From the NCBI RefSeq assembly GCF_022759505.1, contig NZ_CP094289.1:1116001-1180000 (forward strand): a DNA stretch of 64,000 nt, given 5' to 3'. Origin of the DNA: Georgenia sp. TF02-10. Its GTDB lineage: Bacteria; Actinomycetota; Actinomycetes; Actinomycetales; Actinomycetaceae. Positions 42,124 to 52,626 of the stretch are shown piece after piece. Position 1 is the first letter of the stretch. Each line of letters starts with the position of its first letter. Under the pieces are notes generated by a model that saw only the letters and a list, made by a program, of their open reading frames with translations, had not been told where the DNA came from and did no database searches. The translations under genes were made by a program, and so were the position numbers.

Positions 42124-43776
42124 TTGAAGACCAGGCGTATGGCTGGTGCGGCCGCGTCGATCCTCGCCGGATCGCTCGTGCTCGCCGCGTGCTCGAACGG
42201 GGGAGGTGGCGGCGGCGACGAGGCCGGTGCCACCGGCGAGGGCGAGGAGACGACCGGGGCAAGCACCGGCGTCGTGCTCGCCAACGGCAACGAGCCGCAG
42301 AACCCGCTCGTCCCGACCAACACCAACGAGGTGGGTGGCGGGAAGATCCTCGACCTCATCTTCGCCGGCCTCGTCTCCTACGACGCCGACGGCGCCATGC
42401 ACAACGAGGTCGCCGAGTCCATCGAGACCGAGGACAGCCAGAACTACACGATCACCCTCAAGGACGGCTGGACCTTCTCCGACGGCTCGCCGGTCACGGC
42501 CAACAGCTTCGTCGACGCCTGGAACCAGGGTGCGCTGCTGAGCAACGGCCACCTCTCCAGCTACTTCTTCGAGCCGATCGAGGGCTTCTCCCTCGAGGAG
42601 GACTCCGAGCTCACCGGCCTGGAGGTGGTCGACGACCTCACCTTCACCGTCAAGCTGAAGCAGCCCGAGGCCGACTTCCCGATGCGGCTGGGCTACTCCG
42701 CGTTCTACCCGCTGCCGGAGTCGGCGTTCGAGGACCTGGAGGCCTTCGGGGAGAACCCGATCGGGAACGGCCCCTACAAGCTAGCCGGTGAGGGAGCCTG
42801 GGAGCACAACACGGGCATCGAGCTCGTCCCGAACGAGGAGTACGCCGGCGACCGCACGGCCCAGAACGGCGGCGTGAACATCAAGTTCTACGAGACGCAG
42901 GACGCCGCGTACAACGACCTGCTCGCCGGCAACCTGGACGTGCTCGACGCCGTCCCGGACTCGGCGTTCGGGACCTTCGAGGACGAGCTGGGCGAGCGCG
43001 CGGTCAACCAGCCCTCCGGGGTCTTCCAGTCCTTCACCATCCCCGAGTACCTCCCGCACTTCTCGGGGGAGGAGGGCAACCTGCGCCGCCAGGCCCTGTC
43101 CCACGCGATCAACCGCGAGGAGATCACGGAGACGATCTTCCAGGGCACCCGGACCCCCGCCCAGGACTTCACCTCCCCGGCTATCGAGGGCTGGGACCCG
43201 GAGAGCATCGAGGGCTCCGAGGTGCTCGAGTACGACCCGGACAAGGCCAAGGACCTGTGGGCCCAGGCGGACGCCATCGCGCCCTGGGAGGGCACGTTCA
43301 CCATCGCCTACAACACCGACGGCGGGCACCAGGCGTGGGTCGACGCCACGGTCAACTCCATCCGGAACGTGCTCGGCATCGAGGCGGAGGGCAACCCCTA
43401 CGCCATCTTCGCCGACCTGCGCGAGGACGTCACGGCCAACACCATGACCGGCGCCTTCCGCACCGGCTGGCAGCCGGACTACCCCGCCCTGGGCAACTAC
43501 CTCGGCCCGCTCTATGGGACCGGTGCCGGGTCCAACGACGGGGAGTACTCCAACCCGGAGTTCGACGCGGCGATCGACAAGGCCGCGGCCGCGGCCACCC
43601 CGGAGGAGGCCAACGAGCTGTACAACCAGGCGCAGGCCATCCTGTTCCAGGACCTGCCGGCCATCCCGCTGTGGTACTCCAACACCACCGGCGGCTCCGC
43701 CGACACGGTGGACAACGTGACCTTCGCGGGCTGGAACGGCGTGCCGCTCTACTACGAGATCACCAAGTCGGAGTGA
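42124..43776 (+). CDS. Peptide ABC transporter substrate-binding lipoprotein (system 1)
   Basis: A 550-residue family 5 solute-binding protein (OppA/DppA type). It starts with TTG at 42124 behind AGGAGGAACA. The signal peptide ends in the lipobox LVLAAC, followed by a Gly-rich spacer. Family landmarks are GNEPQNPLVPTNTNEVGGGK, YTITLKDGWTFSDGSPVTAN, NPIGNGPYKL and LSHAINREEITETIFQGTRT. It captures oligopeptides or related solutes on the outer face of the membrane for the permeases and ATPase that follow. A strong hairpin at 43819-43854 separates it from the permease genes. Confidence 0.9.
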   Translation: MKTRRMAGAAASILAGSLVLAACSNGGGGGGDEAGATGEGEETTGASTGVVLANGNEPQNPLVPTNTNEVGGGKILDLIFAGLVSYDADGAMHNEVAESIETEDSQNYTITLKDGWTFSDGSPVTANSFVDAWNQGALLSNGHLSSYFFEPIEGFSLEEDSELTGLEVVDDLTFTVKLKQPEADFPMRLGYSAFYPLPESAFEDLEAFGENPIGNGPYKLAGEGAWEHNTGIELVPNEEYAGDRTAQNGGVNIKFYETQDAAYNDLLAGNLDVLDAVPDSAFGTFEDELGERAVNQPSGVFQSFTIPEYLPHFSGEEGNLRRQALSHAINREEITETIFQGTRTPAQDFTSPAIEGWDPESIEGSEVLEYDPDKAKDLWAQADAIAPWEGTFTIAYNTDGGHQAWVDATVNSIRNVLGIEAEGNPYAIFADLREDVTANTMTGAFRTGWQPDYPALGNYLGPLYGTGAGSNDGEYSNPEFDAAIDKAAAAATPEEANELYNQAQAILFQDLPAIPLWYSNTTGGSADTVDNVTFAGWNGVPLYYEITKSE

Positions 43777-43818
43777 CCTCCGAGGCACGTCGCTGACGGC
43801 GACCGACCACCGCTGACG

Positions 43819-43854
43819 GACCGGGGGCGGGACCATCAGGTCCCGCCCCCGGTC
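43819..43854 (+). terminator. Strong 16-bp hairpin after the binding-protein gene
   Basis: GACCGGGGGCGGGACC, loop ATCA, and its exact complement. There is no T-run, as often in high-GC actinobacteria. It could terminate or protect the binding-protein message so that it exceeds that of the permeases. The rest of 43777-44205 (429 bases) shows only GC-rich low-complexity sequence and an AT-richer patch at about 44085-44115. Confidence 0.7.
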
Positions 43855-44205
43855 TGGTGGCGCGGCCGGCGTCGGCGGCTCCGGCCCCTGGCCTCACCGC
43901 CGGCGGCGGCTCCCGGGCCCCGACCCGCAGCGTCGGCGCCGGCCTCCGATCCGCGGCCTCCCGGCCCCGCCGCCCAAACCCCCGGCCGCCCGATCCCCGG
44001 CCGCCCGGCCCCGGCGTCCACCCGGACCCCCACCTCCGCGCGGCGTCCCCCGCGGCGTCGGCGTCAGCCCCGCCGTCGGTGGGAGATAATTCACCGACAG
44101 CAGGGTCCGGATTCATCGCGGCCCGTGTACGGCGTATCGTGCGTCCCGCGCCGGGCTCCCGGACCGGGACCGCCAGCACCCCCGACAGGACGAGGAGACG
44201 ACCTG

Positions 44206-45132
44206 ATGCTCTGGTACATCGGGCGCAGGATCCTGCAGGTGATCCCCGTGTTCCTCGGGGCCACCCTGCTCATCTACTTCATGGTCTTCGCCCTCCCCGG
44301 CGACCCGGTCGCCGCCCTCGGCGGGGACCGCGGGCTCCCGGAGGCCGTGCAGGAGCAGATCCGCGAGCGGTACAACCTCAACGAGCCCTTCCTCGTGCAG
44401 TACCTGCTCTACCTCCAGGGCATCTTCACCTTCGACTTCGGCATCACCTTCTCCGGCCGGGAGGTCATCGACGTCATCCAGGAGGCGCTGCCGGTCACCT
44501 TCAAGCTCGCCATCATGGCCCTGATCTTCGAGGGCGTCCTGGGCGTCGGCGCGGGCCTCCTCGCCGGGCTGCGCCGGGGCGGCATCTTCGACGCCACGGC
44601 CCTGGTGACCTCCCTCCTCGTCATCGCCGTGCCGACCTTCGTCATCGGCTTCGTCCTGCAGTTCGTCGTCGGCGTCCAGCTCGGCTGGCTACCGACGACC
44701 GTGGGCGGGGACACGACGATCCGCAGCCTCCTCATGCCGGCGATCGTGCTCGGCGCGGTGTCCTTCGCGTACGTGCTGCGGCTGACCCGCACCTCGGTCG
44801 CGGAGAACCTCACCGCCGACTACGTCCGGACCGCCACCGCCAAGGGCCTGCCCCGCGGCCGGGTGATCAGCGTGCACGTGCTGCGCAACTCCCTCATCCC
44901 GGTGGTGACCTTCCTCGGCGCCGACCTCGGCGCCCTGATGGGCGGGGCCATCGTCACCGAGGGCATCTTCAACATCAACGGCGTCGGCGGCACGCTGTAC
45001 CGGGCGATCCTGCAGGGGGAGTCCGCCACCGTCGTCTCGCTGACCACCGTGCTCGTCCTCATCTACATCTTCGCCAACCTCCTGGTCGACCTGCTCTACG
45101 CGGCCCTGGACCCGAGGATCCGTTATGCCTGA
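44206..45132 (+). CDS. Peptide ABC transporter permease, DppB type (system 1)
   Basis: A 308-residue permease with about six membrane segments. The start MLWYIGRRILQVIPVFLGAT and FALPGDPVAAL are typical of DppB/OppB, and the ATPase-docking loop is YVRTATAKGLPRGRVISVHV. GAGGAGACG precedes the ATG. It overlaps the next permease by eight bases. Confidence 0.92.
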   Translation: MLWYIGRRILQVIPVFLGATLLIYFMVFALPGDPVAALGGDRGLPEAVQEQIRERYNLNEPFLVQYLLYLQGIFTFDFGITFSGREVIDVIQEALPVTFKLAIMALIFEGVLGVGAGLLAGLRRGGIFDATALVTSLLVIAVPTFVIGFVLQFVVGVQLGWLPTTVGGDTTIRSLLMPAIVLGAVSFAYVLRLTRTSVAENLTADYVRTATAKGLPRGRVISVHVLRNSLIPVVTFLGADLGALMGGAIVTEGIFNINGVGGTLYRAILQGESATVVSLTTVLVLIYIFANLLVDLLYAALDPRIRYA

Positions 45133-46111
45133 CATCACCCACAGCGGGCCGGGCGCTGCGCCCGAGCCGGTGACCGCACGGCGGCACCAGGAGCACTTCT
45201 TCGCCGAGCTCGACGAGACCGGCCTGGGCGCCGTCGACGCAGTGAAGGACACCGGCGCCCCGTCGAGCCTGTGGAGCGAGGCGTGGCAGAAGCTGCGCCG
45301 GCGTCCCATCTTCTGGATCTCGGCGGTCCTCATCGTCCTGGTCTGCGCCGTCGCCGCCGTGCCCCAGCTGTTCACCTCTCAGGACCCCCGGTTCTGCGAG
45401 CTGGGCAACTCCCTCGCGCTGCCGCAGGAGGGGCACCCGTTCGGGTTCGACCGGCAGGGCTGCGACATCTACGCGCGCACCGTCTACGGCGCCCGGGCGT
45501 CGGTGAGCGTGGGCGTGCTGACCACGATCGCCGTCGTCATCATCGGCACCGCGGTGGGCGCGATCGCCGGGTACTTCGGCGGCTGGTTCGACACCCTGCT
45601 GTCCCGGCTGACCGACATCTTCTTCGCCATCCCGCTGGTGCTGGCCGCCATCGTCGTCATGCAGGTCTTCAGCGACCGGCGCTCCACCACCACCGTCGTC
45701 GCCGTGCTCGCCGTCTTCGGCTGGACCCAGATCGCCCGGATCACCCGCGGGGCGGTGATGGGCGTGAAGAACAACGACTACGTCACCGCCGCGAAGTCCC
45801 TCGGGGTGGGCCGCGTCGCCGCCCTCCTCCGGCACATCCTGCCCAACGCGGCGGCGCCGATCATCGTCTACGCCACCGTGGCGCTGGGCACCTTCATCGT
45901 CGCCGAGGCCACCCTGAGCTTCCTCGGGATCGGCCTGCCGCCGTCGATCACGTCCTGGGGCGGGGACATCTCCAAGGCGCAGGCCTCGCTGCGGTCCAAC
46001 GCCGCCGTCCTGTTCTACCCCGCCGGCGCCCTCGCCCTGACGGTGCTGGCCTTCATCATGATGGGCGACGCCGTCCGGGACGCCCTCGACCCGAAGGTGC
46101 GTGACCGATGA
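45125..46111 (+). CDS. Peptide ABC transporter permease, DppC type (system 1)
   Basis: A 328-residue permease. A cytosolic N-terminus of about 55 residues leads to FWISAVLIVLVCAVAAVPQL, then the DppC-type HPFGFDRQGCDIYARTVYGA segment and the docking loop YVTAAKSLGVGRVAALLRHI. C-terminal SFLGIGLPPSITSWG is typical. Overlaps both neighbours, so it is within a tight operon. Confidence 0.92.
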   Translation: MPDITHSGPGAAPEPVTARRHQEHFFAELDETGLGAVDAVKDTGAPSSLWSEAWQKLRRRPIFWISAVLIVLVCAVAAVPQLFTSQDPRFCELGNSLALPQEGHPFGFDRQGCDIYARTVYGARASVSVGVLTTIAVVIIGTAVGAIAGYFGGWFDTLLSRLTDIFFAIPLVLAAIVVMQVFSDRRSTTTVVAVLAVFGWTQIARITRGAVMGVKNNDYVTAAKSLGVGRVAALLRHILPNAAAPIIVYATVALGTFIVAEATLSFLGIGLPPSITSWGGDISKAQASLRSNAAVLFYPAGALALTVLAFIMMGDAVRDALDPKVRDR

Positions 46112-47823
46112 GCGCCACCGAGCTGACCGAGGTGACGGCGATCCCGGACACCGTCGACCCCACCGTGCCGCTGCTGGAGATCCGCGACCTGGAGGTCGCT
46201 TTCCGCTCCTCCACCGGGCTGGTGCCGGCCGTCCGCGGCGCCAACATCACCGTCTACCCCGGCCAGGCCGTGGCCATCGTGGGGGAGTCGGGCTCCGGGA
46301 AGTCCACGACGGCGCACGCGATCATCGACCTGCTGCCCGGCACCGGGCGGATCACCGGCGGGTCGATCAAGTTCGCCGGCAAGGAGCTGACCAAGGCCTC
46401 CCGCAAGGAGGTCGAGCACCTCCGCGGCCGGGAGATCGGCCTGGTGCCGCAGGACCCGATGACCAACCTCAACCCGGTGTGGAAGATCGGGTTCCAGGTC
46501 AAGGAAGCCCTGGAGGCCAACGGCGTCGCCAAGGGGGCCGCCGCCAAGGCCAAGGTGCCCGAGGTGCTCGCCCAGGCCGGGCTGCCCGACGCCGAGCGCC
46601 GCGCCAGGCAGTACCCGCACGAGTTCTCCGGCGGCATGCGCCAGCGCGCGCTGATCGGGATCGGGCTGGCCGGGGAGCCGAAGCTGCTGATCGCCGACGA
46701 GCTCACCTCGGCCCTGGACGTCACCGTGCAGAAGACGATCCTGGACCACCTCGAGCGGCTCACCCAGGAGCGGCACGTCGCCGTCCTGTTCATCACCCAC
46801 GACCTGGGCCTGGCCGCCGAGCGGGCCGAGCACCTGGTGGTCATGCACCGCGGGCGGGTGGTGGAGGCCGGGCCGTCCCGGCAGATCCTCGCCGACCCGC
46901 AGCACCCCTACACCCAGCGGCTGGTGTCCTCCGCGCCGTCGCTGGCGTCCCGGCGCATCCAGAGCGCCAAGGAGCGCGGGGTGGAGAGCGCGGAACTCCT
47001 CGCCAAGGACGAGGAGACCGTCCAGGCCGCCCCGGACATCGTCGAGGTGCAGAACCTGACGAAGGTGTTCCACCTGCGCGGGGCCCGCCCCGGCTCCGGC
47101 GGGGAGTTCAAGGCCGTCGACGACGTCTCCTTCGCCATCCCCCGGGGCAGCACGACCGCGCTCGTGGGGGAGTCCGGCTCGGGCAAGTCCACCGTCGCCA
47201 ACATCATGCTCAACCTCCTCGAGCCCACCGAGGGCCGGGTCATCTTCGAGGGCACCGAGGTCGGGTCCCTCGGCCGGCGCGAGCTCTTCGACTTCCGCCG
47301 CCAGGTCCAGCCGGTCTTCCAGAACCCGTACGGCTCGCTGGACCCGATGTACTCCATCTTCCGGACCATCGAGGAGCCGCTGCGGGTGCACGGGGTGGGC
47401 GACAAGAAGGCCCGGGCGGCGCGGGTCGCCGAGCTCCTCGAGCTGGTGGCCCTGCCCACCTCCACCATGCGGCGCTACCCCAACGAACTCTCCGGCGGGC
47501 AGCGCCAGCGGGTGGCGGTGGCCCGGGCGCTGGCCCTGCAGCCCAAGCTCGTGGTGTGCGACGAGGCCGTCTCCGCCCTCGACGTCCTCGTCCAGGCCCA
47601 GGTGCTCACCCTGCTCAACGACCTGCAGGCCGAGCTGGGCCTGACCTACCTGTTCATCACCCACGACCTGGCGGTCGTCCGGCAGATCGCCGACCAGGTG
47701 GCCGTGATGGAGAAGGGCCGGATCGTGGAGATGGCCAGCACCGACGAGGTCTTCGAGAACCCGCGCCAGCAGTACACCCGGGACCTGCTCGCCGCGATCC
47801 CGGGCTCCAGCCTGCAGCTCTGA
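46108..47823 (+). CDS. Peptide ABC transporter dual ATPase, DppD-DppF fusion (system 1)
   Basis: A 571-residue protein with two complete ABC domains. First half: Walker [11 protein letters not shown], signature [15 protein letters not shown], Walker B LLIADELTSALDVT, switch THDLGLAAE. Second half: [50 protein letters not shown]. The oligopeptide-type C-terminal extensions after each domain are short. It powers the two permeases upstream; fused D-F ATPases are common in actinobacteria. Confidence 0.93.
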   Translation: MSATELTEVTAIPDTVDPTVPLLEIRDLEVAFRSSTGLVPAVRGANITVYPGQAVAIVGESGSGKSTTAHAIIDLLPGTGRITGGSIKFAGKELTKASRKEVEHLRGREIGLVPQDPMTNLNPVWKIGFQVKEALEANGVAKGAAAKAKVPEVLAQAGLPDAERRARQYPHEFSGGMRQRALIGIGLAGEPKLLIADELTSALDVTVQKTILDHLERLTQERHVAVLFITHDLGLAAERAEHLVVMHRGRVVEAGPSRQILADPQHPYTQRLVSSAPSLASRRIQSAKERGVESAELLAKDEETVQAAPDIVEVQNLTKVFHLRGARPGSGGEFKAVDDVSFAIPRGSTTALVGESGSGKSTVANIMLNLLEPTEGRVIFEGTEVGSLGRRELFDFRRQVQPVFQNPYGSLDPMYSIFRTIEEPLRVHGVGDKKARAARVAELLELVALPTSTMRRYPNELSGGQRQRVAVARALALQPKLVVCDEAVSALDVLVQAQVLTLLNDLQAELGLTYLFITHDLAVVRQIADQVAVMEKGRIVEMASTDEVFENPRQQYTRDLLAAIPGSSLQL

Positions 47824-48128
47824 GGCGGCCCGGGCGACGGCGCCCGGCCGCGCCGCCGTGCACGGCGCCGGTCCGGCTCCGGCCGGCGCCGCCGCGCCGG
47901 GTTGAGCATCAGCGCGCCGTCGCATTCCCAGACCCGGGCCGGCTGGTTACCGACACGCGCAAAACGCGCGGACGCCGTCGGAAACATTCCGGTCATCTGC
48001 ACCGGGTAACCTGCGGGAAACGCCGACGACGCGGGCCACGCGCCAGCGGCAAGGCCCCACGGTGAGGGGGCCCGGGCGGGGCGACGGTGCTCCCGCCCGG
48101 ACCGTCTCCTGACGCAGGAAGCCGGCAG
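47824..48128. other. Intergenic region between the two peptide importers
   Basis: These 305 bases contain a weak GC-rich hairpin near 47861-47887 (GGCGCCGG...CCGGCGCC) that may end the first operon, and a less GC-rich stretch at about 47940-48020 that probably holds the promoter of the second. AGGAAG precedes the next start. No gene is visible. Confidence 0.4.
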
Positions 48129-49112
48129 ATGCTCCTCTACCTGGCACGACGGCTGGCGAACTACGCCGTGCTGCTCGTCGTCGCCGTGTCCCTGGTGTAC
48201 CTGCTGGCCGCGACCCAGCTCGACCCGCGGTCGCTGTACGAGGCCCGCAACCCGCCGATCGACCCCGCCGTCGTCGAGGCGTCGCTGAGCGCGTACAACC
48301 TCAGCGACCGGGTCCCGCTGCTGGAGCGGTACTGGACCTGGCTGACCGGGGTGGTGACCGACTGGGACTGGGGCCGGACCCCGTTCGGGGAGAGCATCAA
48401 CGAGACGATCAGCACCCGGGTGTGGGTCTCGCTGCGGCTGGTGACGATCGGTTCCCTGCTCGGCATCACCCTCGGGGTGGCGCTGGGCGCGTGGACCGCG
48501 ACCCGGCAGTACCGGGCCAGCGACCGGCTGATCACCCTGGCCTCGCTGGTGGTGCTCTCCACCCCCACCCTGGTCATCGCCGTCGTGCTGCAGATCCTCG
48601 CCGTGAAGGTCAACCAGGCCACCGGCACGCAGTTCTTCGAGTTCCTCGGGGAGACCGGCCGGCACGGCGACGGCGCCCTCGCCCCGGTGTGGGACCGGCT
48701 CCAGCACCTGCTCCTGCCCACCATCACGCTCACCGTGGGCGGGGTCGCGTCCTACAGCCGGATCCAGCGCAACCTCATGCTGGACACCCTCGGCGCCGAC
48801 TACGTCCGCACCGCCCGGGCCAAGGGCCTGCGGGAGGGCACGGCGCTGCGCCGCCACGCGCTGCGCACCGCGCTCATCCCGACCGGCACCTACTTCGCGT
48901 TCACGATCGCCACCCTGGTGCTCGGGGCCACCTTCACCGAGCTGGTCTACGGCTGGCACGGCATGGGCATCTACGGCGTGCAGGCCATCAGCGCCCAGGA
49001 CGTCAACGGGTCGGTGGCGGTGGCCGCGTTCGGCGGGGTGTGCGTGCTGGTCGGGGCGATGCTCTCCGACGTGCTCGTCGCCGCCCTCGACCCCCGGGTC
49101 CGGGTGAGCTGA
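48129..49112 (+). CDS. Peptide ABC transporter permease, DppB type (system 2)
   Basis: A 327-residue permease beginning MLLYLARRLANYAVLLVVAV. It has an extended extracellular loop (DPRSLYEARNPPIDPAVVEA) and the docking loop YVRTARAKGLREGTALRRHA. Sequence is clearly different from the permease at 44206, so this is a distinct system and not a recent copy. One base separates it from the next gene. Confidence 0.92.
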   Translation: MLLYLARRLANYAVLLVVAVSLVYLLAATQLDPRSLYEARNPPIDPAVVEASLSAYNLSDRVPLLERYWTWLTGVVTDWDWGRTPFGESINETISTRVWVSLRLVTIGSLLGITLGVALGAWTATRQYRASDRLITLASLVVLSTPTLVIAVVLQILAVKVNQATGTQFFEFLGETGRHGDGALAPVWDRLQHLLLPTITLTVGGVASYSRIQRNLMLDTLGADYVRTARAKGLREGTALRRHALRTALIPTGTYFAFTIATLVLGATFTELVYGWHGMGIYGVQAISAQDVNGSVAVAAFGGVCVLVGAMLSDVLVAALDPRVRVS

Positions 49113-49113
49113 G

Positions 49114-50178
49114 ATGACCACGACCAGCAACCCGCCCGGCGACCGGGACGCCCAGGTCCCCGGCCGGGACGCGCAGGTCCCCGACCGGGACGCCCAGGTC
49201 CCGGACCGGGACGGCCAGGTCCCGCTGACGCACGAGATCGGGGAGGACCGCAACACCCCGCTGCTCGCCCAGTTGCCCGAGGTCGCCGTCGAGGAGGTGC
49301 CCGCCGGCTCCCGGCGGCTGTCCCGCCGGCGGATCGTCGGCCGGCGGTTCCTGCGCAACCGCACCGCCGTCGTCGGGCTCGTCGGGTACCTCCTGCTCGC
49401 GCTCTTCGCCGTCCTCGGGCCCCGGATCGGGGCGTGGAGCTACACCGAGGTCGACCAGGACGCCTTCCTCAAGCCGCCTTCCGGGGAGCACTGGCTCGGC
49501 ACCACCCAGGCCGGGCGGGACGTCTTCGCGCTCACCGTCGAGGGCCTGCGCAAGTCGATGATCATCGGGCTCGGCGTGGCCGCCGTGCAGACCTTCATCG
49601 CCGCCGCCGTCGGCGCCTTCGCCGCCTACCACGGGCGGTGGTTCGACCGGGTCGCCCTGTGGGTCATCGACCTGCTGCTGGTGGTGCCCTCGTTCTTCAT
49701 CATCGCGATCCTGTCGGTGCAGACCGGCGGCAGCCGCGGGTCGGTGCTGGTGCTGATCCTGCTGCTGGCCGGGCTGGGCTGGATGCTCTCCGCCCGGGTG
49801 GTGCGCTCGATGACCCTGGGCATCAAGAACCTGGAGTACGTCACCGCGGCGCGGTACATGTCCGTGCCGACCCCGCGGATCATCGTCCGGCACATCCTGC
49901 CCAACATCTCCTCGCTGCTGATCATCGACGCCACCCTGGCGGTGGCGTCGGCCGTGCTCGCGGAGACCTCGCTGTCCTTCTTCGGGTTCGGCGTCCAGGC
50001 CCCCGAGACCTCGCTCGGCACGCTCATCGCCGAGGGCCAGCGCACCGCCGCCACCTACCCGTGGATCTTCCTGGCCCCGGCCACCGCGCTGACCCTGATG
50101 CTGGTGTTCATCAACTTCATCGGGGACGGGCTGCGCGACGCCCTCGACCCCTCGTCCAGGTCCGGAGGACGCGCGTGA
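49114..50178 (+). CDS. Peptide ABC transporter permease, DppC type (system 2)
   Basis: A 354-residue permease. The cytosolic N-terminus holds four copies of a heptapeptide close to DRDAQVP (residues 10-37), encoded by a 21-bp tandem repeat at 49141-49224. Membrane segments begin at [18 protein letters not shown]; the DppC-type [19 protein letters not shown] and docking loop [20 protein letters not shown] follow. Its stop overlaps the start of the ATPase gene (GTGA). Confidence 0.92.
   Translation: MTTTSNPPGDRDAQVPGRDAQVPDRDAQVPDRDGQVPLTHEIGEDRNTPLLAQLPEVAVEEVPAGSRRLSRRRIVGRRFLRNRTAVVGLVGYLLLALFAVLGPRIGAWSYTEVDQDAFLKPPSGEHWLGTTQAGRDVFALTVEGLRKSMIIGLGVAAVQTFIAAAVGAFAAYHGRWFDRVALWVIDLLLVVPSFFIIAILSVQTGGSRGSVLVLILLLAGLGWMLSARVVRSMTLGIKNLEYVTAARYMSVPTPRIIVRHILPNISSLLIIDATLAVASAVLAETSLSFFGFGVQAPETSLGTLIAEGQRTAATYPWIFLAPATALTLMLVFINFIGDGLRDALDPSSRSGGRA
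49141..49224. repeat. 21-bp in-frame tandem repeat, four copies
   Basis: Four 21-base units close to GACCGGGACGCCCAGGTCCC plus one base run head to tail and encode a charged heptapeptide in the cytosolic N-terminus of the permease. The unit length is a multiple of three, so copy-number changes would not break the gene. Confidence 0.9.
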
Positions 50179-52445
50179 GGATCACCAGCCGCAGCCGGGC
50201 GACGGCGGCCGGGCCGGGGCGGCGGTCGTCCGGCGCCACGGCGGCCGCTACCGGGAGCGCCGGCGCGACGGCGGCCGGCACCGGCTCCGCCGTCGCCGCC
50301 ACGGCCGCTACCACCGCTACCACCGCCGCCACCGGCGCGGCCAGCGCCCCTACCGACACCGTCACCGGCGCCGGCGGCGGCCCCGTCCTGCAGGTCGAGG
50401 ACCTGAACGTCCGCTTCCCGTCCGAGGACGGCACCGTCCACGCCGTCCGCGGGGTGAGCTTCGCGGTCCACCCCGGCGAGGTGCTCGGCATCGTCGGGGA
50501 GTCCGGCTCCGGCAAGTCGGTCACGTCGATGGCGGTCATGGGGCTGCTGCCGGCGTCGGCCGCGGTGTCCGGGTCCGTCCGGCTGCACGGCGAGGAGCTC
50601 CTCGGCCGCTCCGACGCCTACCTCTCCGGCATCCGGGGCCGGCAGATGGGCATGGTCTTCCAGGACCCGCTCTCCGCGCTCACGCCCGTCTACACCGTCG
50701 GGGACCAGATCGTCGAGGCGCTGCAGACCCACCAGCGGATGGACGACCGCGCCGCCCGGGACCGTGCCGTCGAGCTCCTCGACCTCGTCGGGATCCCCAA
50801 CGCCCGGGAGCGGGTGCGGTCCTTCCCGCACGAGTTCTCCGGCGGCATGCGCCAGCGGGCGATGATCGCCATGGCCATCGCCAACGACCCGGACCTGATC
50901 ATCGCCGACGAGCCGACGACGGCGCTGGACGTGACTATCCAGGCCCAGATCCTCGAGGTGCTCCGCACCGCGCAGCGGGAGACGGGCGCCGCCGTCGTGA
51001 TGATCACCCACGACCTGGGCGTCGTCGCCGGGATGGCGGACAGGGTCGCCGTCATGTACGCCGGGCGGGTGGTCGAGCACGGCGACGTCGACGACATCTT
51101 CTACCGCTCCACCATGCCCTACACGATCGGCCTGCTCGGCTCCCTGCCCCGGCCGGACGCCGAGAAGCGGACGGCGCTGGCACCCGTGGAGGGCAGCCCG
51201 CCCTCCCTGCTGGACCTGCCGCCCGGGTGCCCGTTCGTGCCCCGGTGCCCGCTGGCCGTGCAGACCTGCCGGGAGATCGAGCCGCCGCTCGCGCCCACCC
51301 GGGGCGCCGCCGGGCACACCAGCGCCTGCCACCGCTCCAGCGAGATCGAGCAGGGCGACCTGGGGTACACCGACATCTACCCGGTGCCCCGGGTGATCGA
51401 CCGGCCGCTGGCCACCGTGCCCCGTGTGGAGCGCCCGCAGGTCCTGGAGGTCACCGACCTCAAGCGGCACTTCCCGCTCATGCAGGGCGCCGTCATCAAG
51501 CGCCGGGTCGGCACCGTGCACGCCGTCGACGGCATCAGCCTGGAGGTCCGGGCCGGGGAGACCCTCGGCCTGGTCGGGGAGTCCGGGTGCGGCAAGACCA
51601 CCACCCTGCTGCAGATCCTCGACCTCAAGGCCCCCGCGGACGGGCGGATCGTCGTCCTCGGCCAGGACGTCGGCCAGCTGCGCGGGCGCCGGGACCGCAC
51701 GGCGGTGCGCCGAGACCTGCAGGTGGTCTTCCAGGACCCGATGGCCTCGCTCGACCCGCGGATGCCGGTCTTCGACATCATCGCCGAGCCGCTGCAGGCC
51801 AACGGCTTCGCCAAGGGCCGCACCGAGGAGAGGGTCGCCGAGCTCCTGGCGCTGGTCGGGCTGGAGCCCTCGCACGCCAACCGCTACCCCCAGCACTTCT
51901 CCGGCGGGCAGCGGCAGCGGATCAGCATCGCCCGGGCCCTGGCGCTGGAGCCGAAGCTCCTCGTCCTGGACGAGCCGGTCTCCGCCCTCGACGTGTCCAT
52001 CCGGGCCGGGGTGATCAACCTGCTGGACGAGCTGCGCGGCAAGCTCGACCTCAGCTACCTGTTCGTCGCCCACGACCTGTCGGTGGTCCGGCACATCGCC
52101 GACCGGGTGGCCGTGATGTACCTCGGCAAGATCGTCGAGGTGGGCGAGGTGGACCGGGTCTTCGACCACCCGACCCACCCCTACACCCAGGCGCTGCTCT
52201 CGGCCATCCCGGTGCCCGACCCCGTCCGGGAGCGCCAGCGCGAGCGGATCCTGCTCACCGGTGACCTCCCGTCCCCGGCCAACCCGCCGTCGGGCTGCCG
52301 GTTCCGGACCCGCTGCCCGAAGTTCGCCCGGGAGCTGACCGACGCCGAGCGGCGGCGGTGCGTGGACGAGCTGCCGCCCCTGTACCCGATGGGCGGGGAC
52401 CAGCACTCCGCCTGCCACTACGCCGAGCCGGTGGAGATCTTCTAG
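50175..52445 (+). CDS. Peptide ABC transporter dual ATPase, DppD-DppF fusion (system 2)
   Basis: A 756-residue protein. A Thr/Ala/Gly low-complexity N-terminus of about 70 residues precedes two ABC domains. First: [41 protein letters not shown], followed by the oligopeptide-type extension with a Cys cluster ([14 protein letters not shown]...C). Second: [42 protein letters not shown], with another Cys cluster at the end ([13 protein letters not shown]...C). Such clusters can bind iron-sulfur in some Dpp/Opp ATPases. GTG at 50175 overlaps the preceding stop. Confidence 0.93.
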   Translation: MRITSRSRATAAGPGRRSSGATAAATGSAGATAAGTGSAVAATAATTATTAATGAASAPTDTVTGAGGGPVLQVEDLNVRFPSEDGTVHAVRGVSFAVHPGEVLGIVGESGSGKSVTSMAVMGLLPASAAVSGSVRLHGEELLGRSDAYLSGIRGRQMGMVFQDPLSALTPVYTVGDQIVEALQTHQRMDDRAARDRAVELLDLVGIPNARERVRSFPHEFSGGMRQRAMIAMAIANDPDLIIADEPTTALDVTIQAQILEVLRTAQRETGAAVVMITHDLGVVAGMADRVAVMYAGRVVEHGDVDDIFYRSTMPYTIGLLGSLPRPDAEKRTALAPVEGSPPSLLDLPPGCPFVPRCPLAVQTCREIEPPLAPTRGAAGHTSACHRSSEIEQGDLGYTDIYPVPRVIDRPLATVPRVERPQVLEVTDLKRHFPLMQGAVIKRRVGTVHAVDGISLEVRAGETLGLVGESGCGKTTTLLQILDLKAPADGRIVVLGQDVGQLRGRRDRTAVRRDLQVVFQDPMASLDPRMPVFDIIAEPLQANGFAKGRTEERVAELLALVGLEPSHANRYPQHFSGGQRQRISIARALALEPKLLVLDEPVSALDVSIRAGVINLLDELRGKLDLSYLFVAHDLSVVRHIADRVAVMYLGKIVEVGEVDRVFDHPTHPYTQALLSAIPVPDPVRERQRERILLTGDLPSPANPPSGCRFRTRCPKFARELTDAERRRCVDELPPLYPMGGDQHSACHYAEPVEIF

Positions 52446-52626
52446 GCCGCTCAGCCAAGCCACCGTCGTCGCCCGGTCTCGATACGGTCACGAATCCGCC
52501 GCCGCGCCCGGCGATGGTGCCGCGCCTCACACCGGGCGTGGTTCAGTACAGACGGCCAGGACGTGCCGCCGCAGCCGTGCGCTGCGCGGTCCGCCGGCGC
52601 CGTCCGTGACATTTGGAGGTCAGATC